A DNA stretch of 64,000 nucleotides, from contig CAZINU010000003.1 in NCBI GenBank assembly GCA_964540725.1, forward strand, positions 1 through 64,000, written 5' to 3'. A program made the position numbers and the translations under genes. The notes below the pieces were generated by a model, which did no database searches, was not told the origin of the DNA, and worked only from the letters and a program-made list of their open reading frames with translations. This DNA is from JANJWP01 sp964540725 (GTDB lineage Bacteria > Patescibacteriota > Gracilibacteria > BD1-5 > UBA2023). Of the stretch, positions 42,699-52,200 are shown one piece after another. Within the stretch, counting starts at the first letter, position 1. Each line of letters starts with the position of its first letter.

Positions 42699-43571
42699 AT
42701 GTCTGCCATATCCCTCGCCTCCGCATTGCCGGAGAACGACTCGTCCGAATCCCTTATGACGGCCGAAATCGCGGCCCAAACCCCGGCGACGGCCGAAATC
42801 GAAGCCGAAGCCTCGGGCCGGAAAGCCGCGAGAAGGGCACGGGCCGCGATGTCCACCGTCGTCGAACGAACGTCGCTCGCCCTCGCCACGATCGCGACGG
42901 GCACGGCGCTCATGGCCGGAAACCCCGCCGCCGCGAAGGGGTTGGAAAGCCCGTATGAGCCGGTGGCGGCGAACGGGGGCGCGGAGCTGGTCTTGAAAGA
43001 AGATCCGGCGAGGAATGCGGAAATCAAAACCATCATGGAGCGGTATAAGCAGGGGGCCGAATTCGAAAAAATCGCCTCGATGCCCGCGGAGCAGCGACGA
43101 AAGATTATGGAATACTACGCCCGAGGGCGCGAAGCGGGGGTGAAAGACCGGTTGCTCGCGACGGGAATGGGATCGATCGTTTCCGGATACGGAGATATCG
43201 AAGCCGTTCGCGTATTCGTGAGCGAATATCAAAAAACGGGAAAAATGGGGAAATATCTTCCCATGCCCTATCTCAGCTTTTCGAACGCGGCCGAGAAATT
43301 CCCCGAGGCGGCCGTCTTGTTCGCGGGCGAACTTGAAGCGACGAAGAAGATGGAGGCACAGATTCGGTCGATTTTGGAAGCGATAACGCAGGACGCCGCG
43401 AAACGGGCGGATGCCGACCGGCAAGCATCGGCGGACGCCGCGAAACGGGCGGATGCCGACCGGCAAGCATCGGCGGACGCCGCGAAACGGGCGGATGCCG
43501 ACCGGCAAGCATCGGCGGACTTGCGAAAGCGGATCGAATTCTTAGATGGCCTTCTCAAAGGAATGCGATAG
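42699..43571 (+). CDS. unknown protein with internal signal-like segment and 3 x 14-residue repeat
   Basis: This 290-residue protein begins with about 50 Ala/Glu-rich residues, then a basic stretch (RKAARRARAAMS) and a hydrophobic segment ending in a possible cleavage site (TSLALATIATGTALMAG..AAAKG). This looks like a delayed signal peptide or membrane anchor. A helical domain follows, then three exact copies of DAAKRADADRQASA (residues 232-273) and a final short helix RIEFLDGLLKGMR. The repeats encode a coiled coil of two heptads each. No family recognised. It has its own strong promoter and ends in TAG. Confidence 0.7.
   Translation: MSAISLASALPENDSSESLMTAEIAAQTPATAEIEAEASGRKAARRARAAMSTVVERTSLALATIATGTALMAGNPAAAKGLESPYEPVAANGGAELVLKEDPARNAEIKTIMERYKQGAEFEKIASMPAEQRRKIMEYYARGREAGVKDRLLATGMGSIVSGYGDIEAVRVFVSEYQKTGKMGKYLPMPYLSFSNAAEKFPEAAVLFAGELEATKKMEAQIRSILEAITQDAAKRADADRQASADAAKRADADRQASADAAKRADADRQASADLRKRIEFLDGLLKGMR
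43392..43517 (+). repeat. three 42-bp direct repeats (14 residues each)
   Basis: Units at 43392-43433, 43434-43475 and 43476-43517 are identical and in frame, encoding DAAKRADADRQASA. Confidence 0.95.
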
Positions 43572-43596
43572 TTTTTGCGTCAGAATCAAGAATGTG

Positions 43597-43628
43597 ACAA
43601 AATGGAGCGGTATTCCGTTCCATTTTGT
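43597..43628. promoter_or_regulatory. inverted repeat immediately before the ATG at 43629
   Basis: ACAAAATGGA (43597-43606) and TCCATTTTGT (43619-43628) form a 10-bp palindrome with a 12-base spacer. It overlaps a possible extended -10 box (TGTGACAAAAT) and the likely transcription start, so it could be an operator or an mRNA hairpin. Confidence 0.5.
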
Positions 43629-45353
43629 ATGTCGGAAAGCGAACGACCGCTCGGTTCGGTCCCCGAAGTACCGAACCCGAACCCCAAAGTTTCCGCCCGA
43701 CCAGCCGAACATCCGGGCGTTTCGGCGTCGGTTTCGTTCGTAGAGACGAATTTCGGCGATTTGCCCACAGAGGACAAACGAGATATGAAGTTCGACGAAT
43801 GTTGCGCATTTCTTCGGGCGAACCCGGGGGCTGCCGATCTTTTTTCGCGTACGATCGAACACTGCCGAAAAGCCGGAAGCGATTCGAAGCTCGCGACCGA
43901 ATGCCAGGACGGACTCCCCGTTTCGACTTCCGACGTATCGAAATTGGCGGAAAAATTCGAGCTCGCCAAAAGCGGCGAAGCGGCGGAATCGGAGGAACGG
44001 CGGGCGGAAATCGAACGGCAACAGCGAGGAACGGAGGAACGGCGGGCGGAAATCGAACGGCAACAGCGAGGAACGGAGGAACGGCGGGCGGAAATCGAAC
44101 GGCAACAGCGAGGAACGAACCAAAAAGAATTCCTCGAAAAAATCCAATCCGTTCGAACTCGCCTCGCCCAATATCCGGATCTCGCCGCGAAATACGAAAC
44201 GAAGCTCGCCGATTTGGAATCGGGAAAACTCGATCCCTTGAAACCCGAGGCGAAGGCATTTGCCCGCGAATTCCTGGCGGATATACGACAAAAACTCACC
44301 TCCGCCCGCACTTCCAACGCCGACACCCGCCAGGCCGAAGAAGATCTCCGCTTCTTCGCGGCCCAATTCCACTCCCTCGGCCTTATCGACGGCAAGGAGC
44401 TCGACGCCATCCTCCGCGACGCCGTGCCGAAGCCGCCCCTCCGGGGTCAGGCGGACGACGCGCGTTTCCGGGCGACCGAAGGGTTCCGGAAGGCCGATGC
44501 CGACACGTTCGTCGCGTTCGACCGAAAAGACGCCCAAGGTCGGGCCTTCGACGAAATCGTCCGCAGACACCCGGACGGAAGTCTCTCCAAGACCATCGTC
44601 TCGCCCTCTTCGGGCTACTCACTCGAAATTCCGGTGGGAAACGACGTGCTTCCCGACGTGCGCCAGGAGACCGAACTGAACGAAAAGCTCGACGACGTCA
44701 ACCGCCGAAGCGCTCGCGTGGCCGAATGGCGCTACGATCTGAAAGATCTCGAAGCCCTTCGGGAACGCGAGAAATCGGGTACGGCCCTCTCGGAGGACGA
44801 ATCGAAGCGCCTCGACGAGCTCTCGAAATTCGAAAAGGCCCTGAAGGGCCGCGGCATCGACGGCGACGCGGGGCTCGAACTCCTCGAAAAAACCCAGCTC
44901 GAACCCGCCCGCAAAGACCTCGAAGCCCGGCTGTCCGAACTGAAGGCCCGCGCCGCGGAAGGCGCGAACCGCGCGCCGCTCGCCCGCGCGGACCGCGAAG
45001 CCCTCGGGCGCGACACCATCGCGTTCTTCGATTCCATCGGGCTGACGGATTTTCGCCGTTCGGACGTCGAACGCCTGCTCGAACGCTTTACCGCCTCCAA
45101 GGACGCCTGCGAAAACGGCGTTCCTTCGGATTTCGAAACCCTCTTGGCGCGAAAAAACGACGCGGCACGCGAATTCCGGCAATTCGTCGCGGAGCGTTTG
45201 GGCGGCGCCGAAGGCGACTACTTCGATTTCTCGAACGTTCCGCCGACCTTGAAGCGCCTGAAAAGCGACGGCACGCCCTTGAACCTGCGGTCGGAATTCC
45301 TCGTCCGAGGCCTTTGCCGCGACGACGGAACGATCGATTGGAAGAAGGCGTAG
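43629..45353 (+). CDS. unknown helical protein with 3 x 14-residue EERRAEIERQQRGT repeat
   Basis: The protein has 574 residues from the ATG at 43629; an alternative ATG at 43602 lies inside the palindrome and promoter. The first ~120 residues contain Cys in KFDECCAFL and IEHCRKAG. Three exact repeats (residues 122-163) make a charged coiled coil. The C-terminal 400 residues are helical and charged (LDDVNRRSARVAEWRYDLKD, LDELSKFEKALKGRG) with no signal peptide. It ends in TAG, three bases from the end of the converging ABC ATPase gene. No family recognised. The same repeat length in the previous gene suggests a functional pair. Confidence 0.7.
   Translation: MSESERPLGSVPEVPNPNPKVSARPAEHPGVSASVSFVETNFGDLPTEDKRDMKFDECCAFLRANPGAADLFSRTIEHCRKAGSDSKLATECQDGLPVSTSDVSKLAEKFELAKSGEAAESEERRAEIERQQRGTEERRAEIERQQRGTEERRAEIERQQRGTNQKEFLEKIQSVRTRLAQYPDLAAKYETKLADLESGKLDPLKPEAKAFAREFLADIRQKLTSARTSNADTRQAEEDLRFFAAQFHSLGLIDGKELDAILRDAVPKPPLRGQADDARFRATEGFRKADADTFVAFDRKDAQGRAFDEIVRRHPDGSLSKTIVSPSSGYSLEIPVGNDVLPDVRQETELNEKLDDVNRRSARVAEWRYDLKDLEALREREKSGTALSEDESKRLDELSKFEKALKGRGIDGDAGLELLEKTQLEPARKDLEARLSELKARAAEGANRAPLARADREALGRDTIAFFDSIGLTDFRRSDVERLLERFTASKDACENGVPSDFETLLARKNDAAREFRQFVAERLGGAEGDYFDFSNVPPTLKRLKSDGTPLNLRSEFLVRGLCRDDGTIDWKKA
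43992..44117 (+). repeat. three 42-bp direct repeats (14 residues each)
   Basis: Units at 43992-44033, 44034-44075 and 44076-44117 are identical and in frame, encoding EERRAEIERQQRGT. Confidence 0.95.
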
Positions 45354-45356
45354 CGG

Positions 45357-46019
45357 CTACGGTATCGCCCATACCCTCCCCCCTTCCACCCGGAACCGGG
45401 CGTCGGCGCGATTGGCAATCGCCGCGTCGTGGGTGATGGCGAGAATCGATATGCCCGTCTCGCCGCGAAGCTCGCCGACCAAATCCATAATTCGGTCGGC
45501 GTTTTTCCGATCGAGGTTCCCGGTAGGTTCGTCCATGAAGAGATAGGGAACGTCCGCTACGAACGCCCGCGCAATGGCGAGCCGTTGGCGTTCGCCGCCC
45601 GAAAGTTCGAACGGGTACCGCCGCTCTTTGCCGGAAAGCCCGACCCGACCGAGAATGGCTTCGGTATCGAATCGGCGTTCGAGGGCGTTCAGATCGACGG
45701 GCAGATCGACGTTCTCTTCGACGGTCAGGCTCGGAACGAGGTGGAAGTCCTGAAAAACGAAGGCGACGTTTCGTCCCCTCCACCGAGTTCGCATATCTTC
45801 TTCCATGGCGGACACTTCGATACCGTCGACGAGCACCCTTCCGGCATTCGGTACGTCGATGCCGGCCGTCAGGTTCAAAAGCGTGCTTTTTCCCGAGCCC
45901 GAAGGCCCGACGATGGCGTAGAACGCGCCGTCGGGGAGGGTGAAATCGGCGGATTCGAGCACCGATACGACCTCGTCGCCGGAGCGGTAGGTTTTCGAAA
46001 CGGATTCGAGACGGATCAT
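45357..46019 (-). CDS. ABC transporter ATP-binding protein (LolD/MacB-like)
   Basis: This 220-residue ATPase has Walker A GPSGSGKST, the Q-loop FVFQDFHLVPSLT, the signature LSGGERQRLAIARA, Walker B YLFMDEPTGNLD and the H-loop ITHD. FQDFHLVPSLTVEENV and the short length are typical of the LolD/MacB/FtsE type that powers mechanotransmission or export of lipoproteins and peptides. The start at 46019 (MIRLESVSKTYRSGDE) was preferred over an upstream ATG because it begins the domain. No permease gene follows, so its partner is elsewhere. Ends in TAG. Confidence 0.93.
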   Translation of the reverse strand: MIRLESVSKTYRSGDEVVSVLESADFTLPDGAFYAIVGPSGSGKSTLLNLTAGIDVPNAGRVLVDGIEVSAMEEDMRTRWRGRNVAFVFQDFHLVPSLTVEENVDLPVDLNALERRFDTEAILGRVGLSGKERRYPFELSGGERQRLAIARAFVADVPYLFMDEPTGNLDRKNADRIMDLVGELRGETGISILAITHDAAIANRADARFRVEGGRVWAIP

Positions 46020-46151
46020 ACGGGACGGACGGTTATCGAAAGACGGGAACGTTCCGAAGAGGGGGGCGCCGCGACGTTTCGTCACGGGAAAATTCGTTGC
46101 CGGAAGAACGGTCGAAACGGAGGGTTGCCGTTTCCGATCTCGAACCTTTCG

Positions 46152-47255
46152 CTATTCGACCCGGAATTCGCCCTGGTACATGCGCATGCCGCAACCGAAC
46201 CAGATTTTTTTCGCTTCGGCGGGCGTTTCGAATTCGAACACGTTCTCGCCGGAATCGAGGAGTTTTCGGATTCCGAAATCGGGAACGGAGAAATCGGACG
46301 CGCAGGTAAACGGATTTTCGGAAACGACGGTCAACCGAATTTTCCGCCCCTTCGGGAGCGTAAGCGACGACGGGGAATATCCGCGGCCATCCTGAACGAT
46401 GCGCGCCTCGAAGACGTCGGCCGCGGCGACGGGGGATTCGGCGGAAAGCGAGCCGGTTCCGGACGAGACGGCGGCCGGAGCGGGGGAATGGGATACCAGG
46501 TGGAACGAATTCCATGCCGAAGCGGCGGCGATGGCGGAAAAGGCGAGAATGAGCCATCCGGAAACCCGGAGGACCGATTTCCTCCCCTCCCCTTCCCACG
46601 CGGCGAAGGCGCCGAGCAGCGCGAGGCCCGGGAGCGTACCGATCGCGAAGGCGAGCATGGCGAGCGCGCCGAAGACGCTCTCGCCCGACCGGGCGACCGC
46701 GAGTTCCATGGCGAGCGTGAATCCGCACGGAAGGAGGATCGTCATCGCCCCGAGCGCGAACGGCCCGGCGGACGCGCGGGAAGCGTTCGACGAAAAGGGA
46801 AGGTGGAACGCTTTCAAGGTCGGGAACCATCCGACGAGCGCGAGGCCGAGACGGAACAACACGAGGGCGGTAATCGCCGTCATGGCCGCGAAGAAGGCGT
46901 CGGAATCGGCGATGGCGGATCCGGCCGACGCGAGGGCGAACCCCGCGGCCGAAAACGCGGCAACCCGACCGAGATGAAAAAACGCGTGCACGTCGAACGC
47001 GGGTTTTCCGGCGCCGCGGCGGTCGGCCGAAAGGGCGAGCGCGATACCGCCGACCGTAGCCATGCACGTGGAAAATCCGGCGGCGAGGCCGGTAAGGAGC
47101 CCCATGGCCACGAGGCCGTGCCCGACGAACAGGTCGGTTCCGGCGCCGATGAGGCCCGAGAGGGCGGGAGACGCGGCCAACACCGCGGAAGAAAGGGCGA
47201 TTCCGAGTACCGTATCACGGACGAGGACGGAATCGGGACGATGGAGGAATTTCAT
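46152..47255 (-). CDS. SafE/TauE-like heavy-metal membrane protein fused to a cupredoxin domain
   Basis: This 367-residue protein has about six membrane helices. The first half has GLAAGFSTCMATVGGIALAL and ILLPCGFTLAMEL, the duplicated GxxxxxxxC/PCG motifs of the SafE/DsbD-like (sulfite exporter/urease-accessory-type) metal family. The C-terminal ~110 residues are a cupredoxin: PFTCASDFSVPDFG and WFGCGMRMYQGEF contain the Cys/Met ligands expected for copper. Such fusions are associated with copper handling and cytochrome oxidase assembly. It is 4 bases behind a GDSL lipoprotein gene and 132 before the ABC ATPase. Ends in TAG. Confidence 0.82.
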   Translation of the reverse strand: MKFLHRPDSVLVRDTVLGIALSSAVLAASPALSGLIGAGTDLFVGHGLVAMGLLTGLAAGFSTCMATVGGIALALSADRRGAGKPAFDVHAFFHLGRVAAFSAAGFALASAGSAIADSDAFFAAMTAITALVLFRLGLALVGWFPTLKAFHLPFSSNASRASAGPFALGAMTILLPCGFTLAMELAVARSGESVFGALAMLAFAIGTLPGLALLGAFAAWEGEGRKSVLRVSGWLILAFSAIAAASAWNSFHLVSHSPAPAAVSSGTGSLSAESPVAAADVFEARIVQDGRGYSPSSLTLPKGRKIRLTVVSENPFTCASDFSVPDFGIRKLLDSGENVFEFETPAEAKKIWFGCGMRMYQGEFRVE

Positions 47256-47259
47256 ACCC

Positions 47260-47916
47260 CTACTCTACGAGCAAACCTTCTTTTCGCAAGAATTCGAAAA
47301 CGGTTTCGGTTACGACGGCGTAGCCCCGGGCGTTCGGATGAATGCCGTCGCCCTGGTTCAGTTCCGGATTTCTCGCGACGCCTTCGAGCAGGAACGGCAG
47401 AAACGGGATATCCTCGGATTCGGCCACGCGTTCGTAAACGGCGCGAAAATCCCGGACGTAGTCGGGGCCGAGGTTGAAGGGCATGCGCATGCCGACGAGC
47501 ACGACCTTCTTTCCGGAACTCCGGATCTTCGAAACGGCGGCGCGGAGGTTGCGCTCCAAATCGTCCGTCGGGAGCGTTTGGAGGCCGTCGTTCGCCCCGA
47601 TACATAAAAGGACGAGGTCGGCCGTTTGCCCTTCGAGCGCCCAGTCGAGGCGTTCGAGGAGACCGGCGGAGGTTTCGCCGGAAACTCCGGCGTTCGTGAC
47701 CCGATACCGGAATCCTTCGGAACGCAGCTTCGCTTCGAGCTGCGCCGGATACGACGATTCGGGCGGAACCCCGAGACCGGCGGTCAGCGAATCGCCGAGC
47801 GCGAGGATGGTCCGTTCGGAACCGGCGGTTCGCGATTCGGAGATTTGCGGGGAATCGGCGCGGCCGCAGGAGGCGAGCAGCACGGCGGAGGCGGCAAAAA
47901 GTACGAGGGCGCGCAT
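47260..47916 (-). CDS. GDSL-family lipoprotein esterase (TesA-like)
   Basis: This 218-residue protein starts with a lipoprotein signal, MRALVLFAASAVLLASC (Cys17). The SGNH/GDSL hydrolase blocks are in order: LALGDSLTAG with Ser43, NAGVSGETSAG, IGANDGLQ and the C-terminal GDGIHPN with Asp and His. TesA-like enzymes act as thioesterases, lysophospholipases or arylesterases; a lipoprotein version would work outside the cell membrane. The start at 47916 was chosen for its signal peptide. It lies 53 bases after the MFS gene and 4 before the SafE-cupredoxin gene. Ends in TAG. Confidence 0.93.
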   Translation of the reverse strand: MRALVLFAASAVLLASCGRADSPQISESRTAGSERTILALGDSLTAGLGVPPESSYPAQLEAKLRSEGFRYRVTNAGVSGETSAGLLERLDWALEGQTADLVLLCIGANDGLQTLPTDDLERNLRAAVSKIRSSGKKVVLVGMRMPFNLGPDYVRDFRAVYERVAESEDIPFLPFLLEGVARNPELNQGDGIHPNARGYAVVTETVFEFLRKEGLLVE

Positions 47917-47969
47917 GGCGGGAGCGTTACGGGATGATATTCGGCGGAGAACTTTCGGAAAATCCGGCG

Positions 47970-49244
47970 CTACGCGCCCGTTTCGGGAAGGTTCCGAGCG
48001 AAGAGCGGATGACGTCGGGATATGCCGAAATACGCGATGGGAACGGCTATGAGAAACAGGGCGGAGGCGGCGAGATACGTCCAAAACCCGTGAAGGTTTC
48101 CAAACGGAGCCGCAATGCCGTAGAGAGTCCCGGCCAATACGGGGCCGAACACGCTCGCGAGACTCATGGCGGAACCGTTCAATCCGAGCGCTTTTCCCGA
48201 GTGCTTGGGAGCCATCCGCGAAACGAGGGCGGACGACGCGACGTTCAGACTGCCGAATCCCACCGGAAACAGCATGACGTAGAACGGGACGGCCGCGAAA
48301 ATCGGATTAATCGCGAACGCGGCGAAAGCGAACGTCATCACCGCGAGTCCAAACAGCATCATCCCCTTTTCCAACAGTACTTTTCGCAGCGGACCTATGA
48401 GAAACCCCTGAAACACGATGCTCGCGAGACCGACGCAACCGAGAAAATATCCGACGACTTTCTGATCGACGCCGAACCGGTCCGGCACGATGAGACCGAA
48501 CGTGGACTGCATGCCGGAAAATCCGAAGGCCGCGACGAAGGCGACCAGGTAGACGGGGAATAATTCCTTCCACGGAAAATCCGGAAGTTCGAAGGGGCGC
48601 GATTCCCCTTCCCCGTGCCCGTGCCGTTTCGTTTCGGGCAATACGAGCGCAATGAGAACGAAATCGACGAGGAGCGCGGCGGCGGAAAACAATCCGACCG
48701 CCTGGAGTCCGAGGGACGAGAGCATGCCCCCGATCACCGGCCCCAAAGAAAAACCGAGACCGAACGTCGCGCCGATCATCCCCATTTTAGCGGCCCGTTC
48801 TTTCGGTTCGAACAAATCGCCGACGTACGCCTGGGTCACGGGGAATCCCCCGCCCGAAAGCCCGGAAAGAAGCCGTCCGAGCAAGAAGAGCGAAAGGCTT
48901 TCCGAAAGGCCGAACAGCGCGTATCAAACCACGCCGACGGCCGACGTGAAGAGGAGCGTCCGCTTTCGTCCGATTCGGTCGGAAAGCGATCCGAACGCCA
49001 TTCCCCCGATAAGCATGCCGACCGAAAAGAGCGAGAACGCGACGCCGTTGGCGACCGATGCCGGGTCGGCTGCGAACCGTTCGAAAAATCCGATGACGGA
49101 AGCTCCGACCGGATCGGAAACGGCGAGCGCGGGAGACGCGGCAAAATCCCGCATGATCTTCGGCAAGATGGGAATGATCATGCCCATCCCGAACACGTCG
49201 AGGAAGGCGGTAAGGAGCAGGACGTTGAACGCGGCGGATTTCAT
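47970..49244 (-). CDS. major facilitator superfamily (MFS) transporter, one UGA
   Basis: This 424-residue protein with about twelve hydrophobic helices belongs to the drug-proton antiporter type of MFS. UGA at residue 107 (48926-48924) joins two fragments. Motif A, GGMAFGSLSDRIGRKRTLL, lies between helices 2 and 3, and motif C-like GFSLGPVIGGMLSS is in helix 5. The overall shape resembles TetA/YdeE-like efflux pumps. It is three bases downstream of the RND pump gene, so it is probably co-expressed with it. Substrate unknown. Ends in TAG. Confidence 0.92.
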
Positions 49245-49247
49245 GGA

Positions 49248-52200
49248 CTACGACCGGTCTTTTATCGCAAGGAAGTACAGCGTCGGAAGCACGAGGAGCG
49301 TGAAGAACGTGGAAGCCGCAAGCCCGAATATGATGGAAAGTCCGAGCGACGTCCACGTGGGATTCGAGAACGTGAGCGGAATCATTCCGAGAATCGTGCA
49401 AACCGACGTCAGGAAGACCGGTTCGAGACGCGACTTCCCCCCGTCGATGACGGATTCGTGGAACGGAATGCCCTCTTTCCGGTTCAAATTGATCTTGTCG
49501 AAGAGGATGATACCGTTACGGACGACGATGCCGAAGAGCGCGACGAGGCCGATGAGCCCCGGGAACGAGAGCGGTTGTCCGAATATGGTCAACCCGACGA
49601 ACACGCCGATAAGCGAGAGCGGAATGGTTACGAGCACCATGACGGACTGCTTGTACGAGTCGAAGAGGATAACGAGGGTCGCGACGATGAAGAACATGCC
49701 GAACACGAGGGCGATAAGGAGGGATTGGACCGATTTCGCGTTTTCTTCGTTCGCTCCGCCCGTAATGAATTCGTACCCGGAAGGCAGGACGTAATTCTTG
49801 TTCTTTTCGCCGAAGGCCATGAAAATCTGCTTTCCGGTCACTCCGTTCGCGGCGGCGGCCGAAACGGTCACGACGCGCTTTTGGTCGATGCGGGAAATCG
49901 AGAAAACCGACGGATGGAATTCGGTGGCGATGACGTCGCGAAGGTAGACGTCCTGGCCGATCTGGTTTTTGATTTTCAGGTCGCCTATCCGGTCGAGACG
50001 TTCGACCGATCCGGTTTCGTAGCGGGTTCGAACGGCGATTTCGTTATTTCCCCGATAGATGGTCGTGGCGTCGGCACCGTCGACGGCGTTCTTCAGAAAC
50101 GAGGAAACCTGGGGGAGGCTCAGGTTCCGAACGGCCAATTTGGCGGGATCGAGCGAAAACCGTACCTCAAGCGGCAGGGGTTTCCGGGACGTTTCGATAT
50201 TGATTGCCCCGGGAATCGTCGAAAGCACGTTCTTGACGTCGAGGGCGATTCGGTCGAGCGTCGCGAAATCGGGTCCGGCGATTTGCAGTTCGAAGTCGGC
50301 TCCGGAAGGGGGGCCTCCGGCCAATTCGATAACCGACACCTTCGCCTCGCGGATCGTTTCCACGTTTTTCCGAAGCCGCTCGGCAATGGAGATGGACGAT
50401 TCTTTCCGTCCGTATTCCTTTTTCAGGAGATTGATGGAAATGCCCGCGAAGTTCGATCCCGAAGTTCCGCCACCGGACGTTTTTCCTACGGCGATTTGGG
50501 ACCCGATTTCGGTCGTGAAGTTCTTGATCTCCTTTTCGTGGACGAGCATCTCCTCGACCTTTCGGACGATATCCGACGTCTCTTCGAGCCTCGTTCCGGC
50601 TTCGGCTTCGATATTGATAAACAAGAGGTCTTGGTCGGTTTTCGGAAAGAAGTCGCTCTTCAGGATTCCCGTTACGGGGAGCATGAGGGCGGCGAAAAAG
50701 AGGGCGGCGGTCATGCGGAGGAACCGCTTGGCCTTCTTCCGGTCGGCCAGAATGCGTTCGATCGTCCGTCCGTACGCCTCTTCGAGCGGGTGGATGGAAA
50801 AGAATCCGTGATTCAGGTACTGCGACCATTTGGAATTCTTTTCCTCCTTCCCCGTACTCGTAAAGATAACGGCGAGCGCGGGGTTGATGGTCAAAGCGAC
50901 CACGAGGGACGCGAGAAGCGTGACGGTAATGACGAACGGGATGGAAAAGATGAATTTTCCCATGATGCCGGTCATGAACAGCATGGCCGAAAATATCCAC
51001 ACGACCGTGAGGGTCGTGGACGTCAGCACCTGCTTGTAATCCCGGAGCACGAGGAGGGCGGCTTCGCGCGCCGTGAATTTTCCCGTATTGTAGTACTGGT
51101 TGAACGCGGAGATGACGACGATGGCATCGTCCACGAGGAGTCCGAGCGAGAGAATGAGCGCGAACATCGAAAGGAAATTCAGCGTTTGCCCCATGGCAGC
51201 CATGACCGCGAACGTAATGAGGAACACGAGCGGCACGGCGGCTCCGGCCACGAGGGCCTCCTTTACGCCGATAATGAGGAAGAGCGTTATGAACACGAGC
51301 ACGACGGTAATGGCCCCGTCGCGAATCAGATGGTGGAGGTCCAGCTTGATGCGTTCGGATTGGTCGAGTACCGTCGTAACGGTCAGGTCGCTCGGAAGCG
51401 CGCCGGATTCGAAGAGGCGTTTCATGGCGGCGTCACCCTCGGTCACGAGATTGACGATCGAACCTCCGCGCTTCTTCACGACGCCGAGCGTCACGGCCGA
51501 CAAGGGCTCGCTCCCGTTATCCGAAAGTCTCGAGATGACCGTTCGCTTTTTCGCGACTTCCCGAACGTCGGCAATGTCGGAGAGCTTCACGATACCCGAA
51601 TTCCCCGTCTTGGATACGACGAGGTCGCGAAGGGAATCGATGGAATAATACCGTCCGTCGATCGTAAGCGAGTGGGTGTACGAACCGATGTCGTAGCTGC
51701 CGACGGGAATGGTGAAATTCAACGCGGCGAGCGTCGAATTGACGCCTTGGAGGGTGAGCCCGTACGCGTCGAGCTTCTTCGGATCGACGAAAACGCCGAA
51801 TTCGGTTTCGTCGCCTCCGGAAATCGTCACCTCGGAAACGAGCGAGTTCTTTTCGAGTTCCTCTTGAATTTTTTCCGCGTATTTCCGAAGCGCGAAACCG
51901 TCGTATTTTCCGGAAATCGAGAACGTCCAGATGGGCGTGTCGTCGAACGAAACTTCCCGAACGACCGGCTCTTTGGCGTCGGCGGGCAATTTCGGTTTTA
52001 CGAAGTCGGCCTTGTCCTTCAAATCGCGCATGGCGTCGGCGGTATCGACGTCCGACTTGAACTGCACGACGATGACCGACACCGAATTCATGGAGGTCGA
52101 CGTCATGGTATCGATGCCCTTGATCTTCGAAATCTCCTTTTCGAGTTTCTTCGTAACGAGGTCTTCCATGACTTCGGGGCTGGCACCCGGAAGCACGACG

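Noticed and set aside
43392..44117. CRISPR-like arrays from the 42-bp repeats
   Set aside because: Units are contiguous without spacers, in frame, and code for coiled-coil repeats.
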